From assembly GCA_002505685.1 (NCBI GenBank), contig DAVT01000157.1:1-7563 (forward strand): a DNA stretch of 7,563 nucleotides, written 5' to 3'. The stretch comes from Euryarchaeota archaeon UBA501. GTDB taxonomy: Archaea > Thermoplasmatota > Poseidoniia > Poseidoniales > Thalassarchaeaceae. Positions 6,722 through 7,563 of the stretch are shown here, piece by piece; the first letter of the stretch is position 1, and every line of letters begins with the position of its first letter. The position numbers were made by a program, and so were the translations under genes. Under the pieces are notes generated by a model. That model had not been told where the DNA came from. It was given only the letters and a program-made list of their open reading frames with translations, and searched no databases.

Positions 6722-6725
6722 GAAA

Positions 6726-7563
6726 TTATCCAATAACTTCGGTAATCGTCATGAATGCAAACATAGGGTTGATTGTCATCGAGACTTCTTCTCCATTCTC
6801 AAGCGGGCCGCCGACATCCTCGATGTAAATCGAAAACTCCCAAGTCCCGACTCCACCCTCATGTTCGTTGAAATAGGCCTCCATTGAATCTACTTCGTCA
6901 GAGTTTAGCATCAACTGCTCGCCGTCTAGTTGGGAACCCTCTCTCCCACGTTCCACGAACAAAACTAGAGAGATTTCGCTACAGTCATCGACAGTGCCTC
7001 CACTTGTAGAATTCCAATCATCGTACATGAGAGGGGCACCTGATAGCCCGACATCCAATTGATCACAGAAGGGATCGGCATCACTCTCCTCATAATCAAA
7101 GGTGATGTATATCGCAAATAATACGGCATCTTGAATTGACTCTTGATCAAAGGACCAGGTGACAACTTGACCACCTGCGACATTTACCGAATCAAAGTTT
7201 TCGCCGACCGAAAACGTATCGTAACTGACATCATACAACATCTTGGTTTGCGAACCTTCGGAATCATCACTGCTTCCAATCATATTGTAAACGAGATATC
7301 CACCACCGCCAAGTGCGAAGAGAACCAAAATGACAACACCAATTGTCACCCATGGCAACCCACTAATTTTCACATCGTCGAATCGATTTTGAAGAAGTGT
7401 GGCAATGCCGGATCTTTCTCCACTTGATGATACGGAATCAGCATCACCTTCTTCGCCAGGAATGGGGATGTCGAAAGAACGCAAAAAGTTTCGAACCGGT
7501 GCTCCAAACTCACCGAATGTGAACACTACGAAAGTGTTTGGAACAAGAACAATCATCAGGGCT
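6726..7563 (-). CDS. Unrecognised single-span membrane protein, acidic extracytoplasmic domain (5' end probably outside window)
   Basis: I do not recognise this family. The first in-window ATG is at 7556, giving 276 residues, but the frame stays open to the window edge (codons GCC CTG before it). No ribosome site is visible in the few bases upstream, so the gene may well be longer. Numbering from that ATG, residues 1-14 are hydrophobic (IVLVPNTFVVFTF) and could be a signal anchor or the tail of an earlier helix. Residues 36-50 are a Ser/Asp/Glu-rich linker, and about 68-93 is a clear transmembrane helix ending in GGGGYLVYNMI. The remaining 180 residues are acidic and strand-rich, with two cysteines (C164, C192) that could form a disulfide, suggesting an exposed domain. 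The stop TAA at 6726-6728 lies 56 nt before the protease start, on the same strand. A partnership with the protease is possible but unproven. Confidence 0.8.
   Translation of the reverse strand, partial: ALMIVLVPNTFVVFTFGEFGAPVRNFLRSFDIPIPGEEGDADSVSSSGERSGIATLLQNRFDDVKISGLPWVTIGVVILVLFALGGGGYLVYNMIGSSDDSEGSQTKMLYDVSYDTFSVGENFDSVNVAGGQVVTWSFDQESIQDAVLFAIYITFDYEESDADPFCDQLDVGLSGAPLMYDDWNSTSGGTVDDCSEISLVLFVERGREGSQLDGEQLMLNSDEVDSMEAYFNEHEGGVGTWEFSIYIEDVGGPLENGEEVSMTINPMFAFMTITEVIG

Noticed and set aside
1..7563. CRISPR, tRNA, rRNA or insertion sequence
   Set aside because: I saw no spaced direct repeats, no cloverleaf or rRNA-like segments, and no transposase frame or terminal repeats. The genes are tightly packed on one strand.

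Overview
The window most likely comes from an archaeon, and best fits an uncultured marine planktonic euryarchaeon of the Marine Group II (Poseidoniales) type. The archaeal assignment rests on a gene for RNase P protein component 4 (the Rpp21/Rpr2 family, absent from bacteria) overlapping a single-domain YhbY/CRM RNA-binding gene. It is supported by start sites without Shine-Dalgarno sequences at the heads of transcription units, and by acidic secreted domains. The genus-level guess comes from the style of the giant surface protease (Ig-like stalk, one membrane anchor, proline-rich cytoplasmic tail). That part is inference and was not checked against a database.

All six genes lie on the minus strand, so transcription runs from high to low coordinates. 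In that order they are: (1) 6726-7563, an unrecognised single-span membrane protein with an acidic, probably extracytoplasmic C-terminal domain, whose 5' end may lie outside the window; (2) 1813-6669, a 1618-residue KP-43-like subtilisin (family S8) with a signal peptide, pro-region, catalytic domain, jelly-roll, a series of Ig-like modules, a transmembrane helix and a cytoplasmic tail; (3) 1126-1758, long-form zinc-LID adenylate kinase; (4) 776-1117, RNase P component 4; (5) 510-779, the YhbY/CRM protein; (6) 1-447, the N-terminal 149 residues of a CPA1 (NhaP/NHE-type) sodium/proton antiporter that runs off the window.

adk, rnp4 and yhbY form a tight housekeeping operon with an 8-nt gap and then a 4-nt ATGA overlap. 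Internal genes appear to use Shine-Dalgarno sites, whereas adk, the protease and the antiporter show none and may be leaderless. The three intergenic gaps that separate transcription units are only 53-62 nt, and each holds a GC-rich dyad. Two of these share an identical 11-base core, GCCCTACGGGC, just after or overlapping the upstream stop codon. Neither has a T-tract on its 3' side, so they are either unusual 3'-end elements or promoter-proximal operator sites.

The protease and the neighbouring membrane protein point to cell-surface protein degradation by a heterotroph. The other four genes are nucleotide, RNA and ion-homeostasis housekeeping functions. No tRNA, rRNA, CRISPR array, insertion sequence or attachment site is visible, and there is no gene-free stretch over 300 bases.
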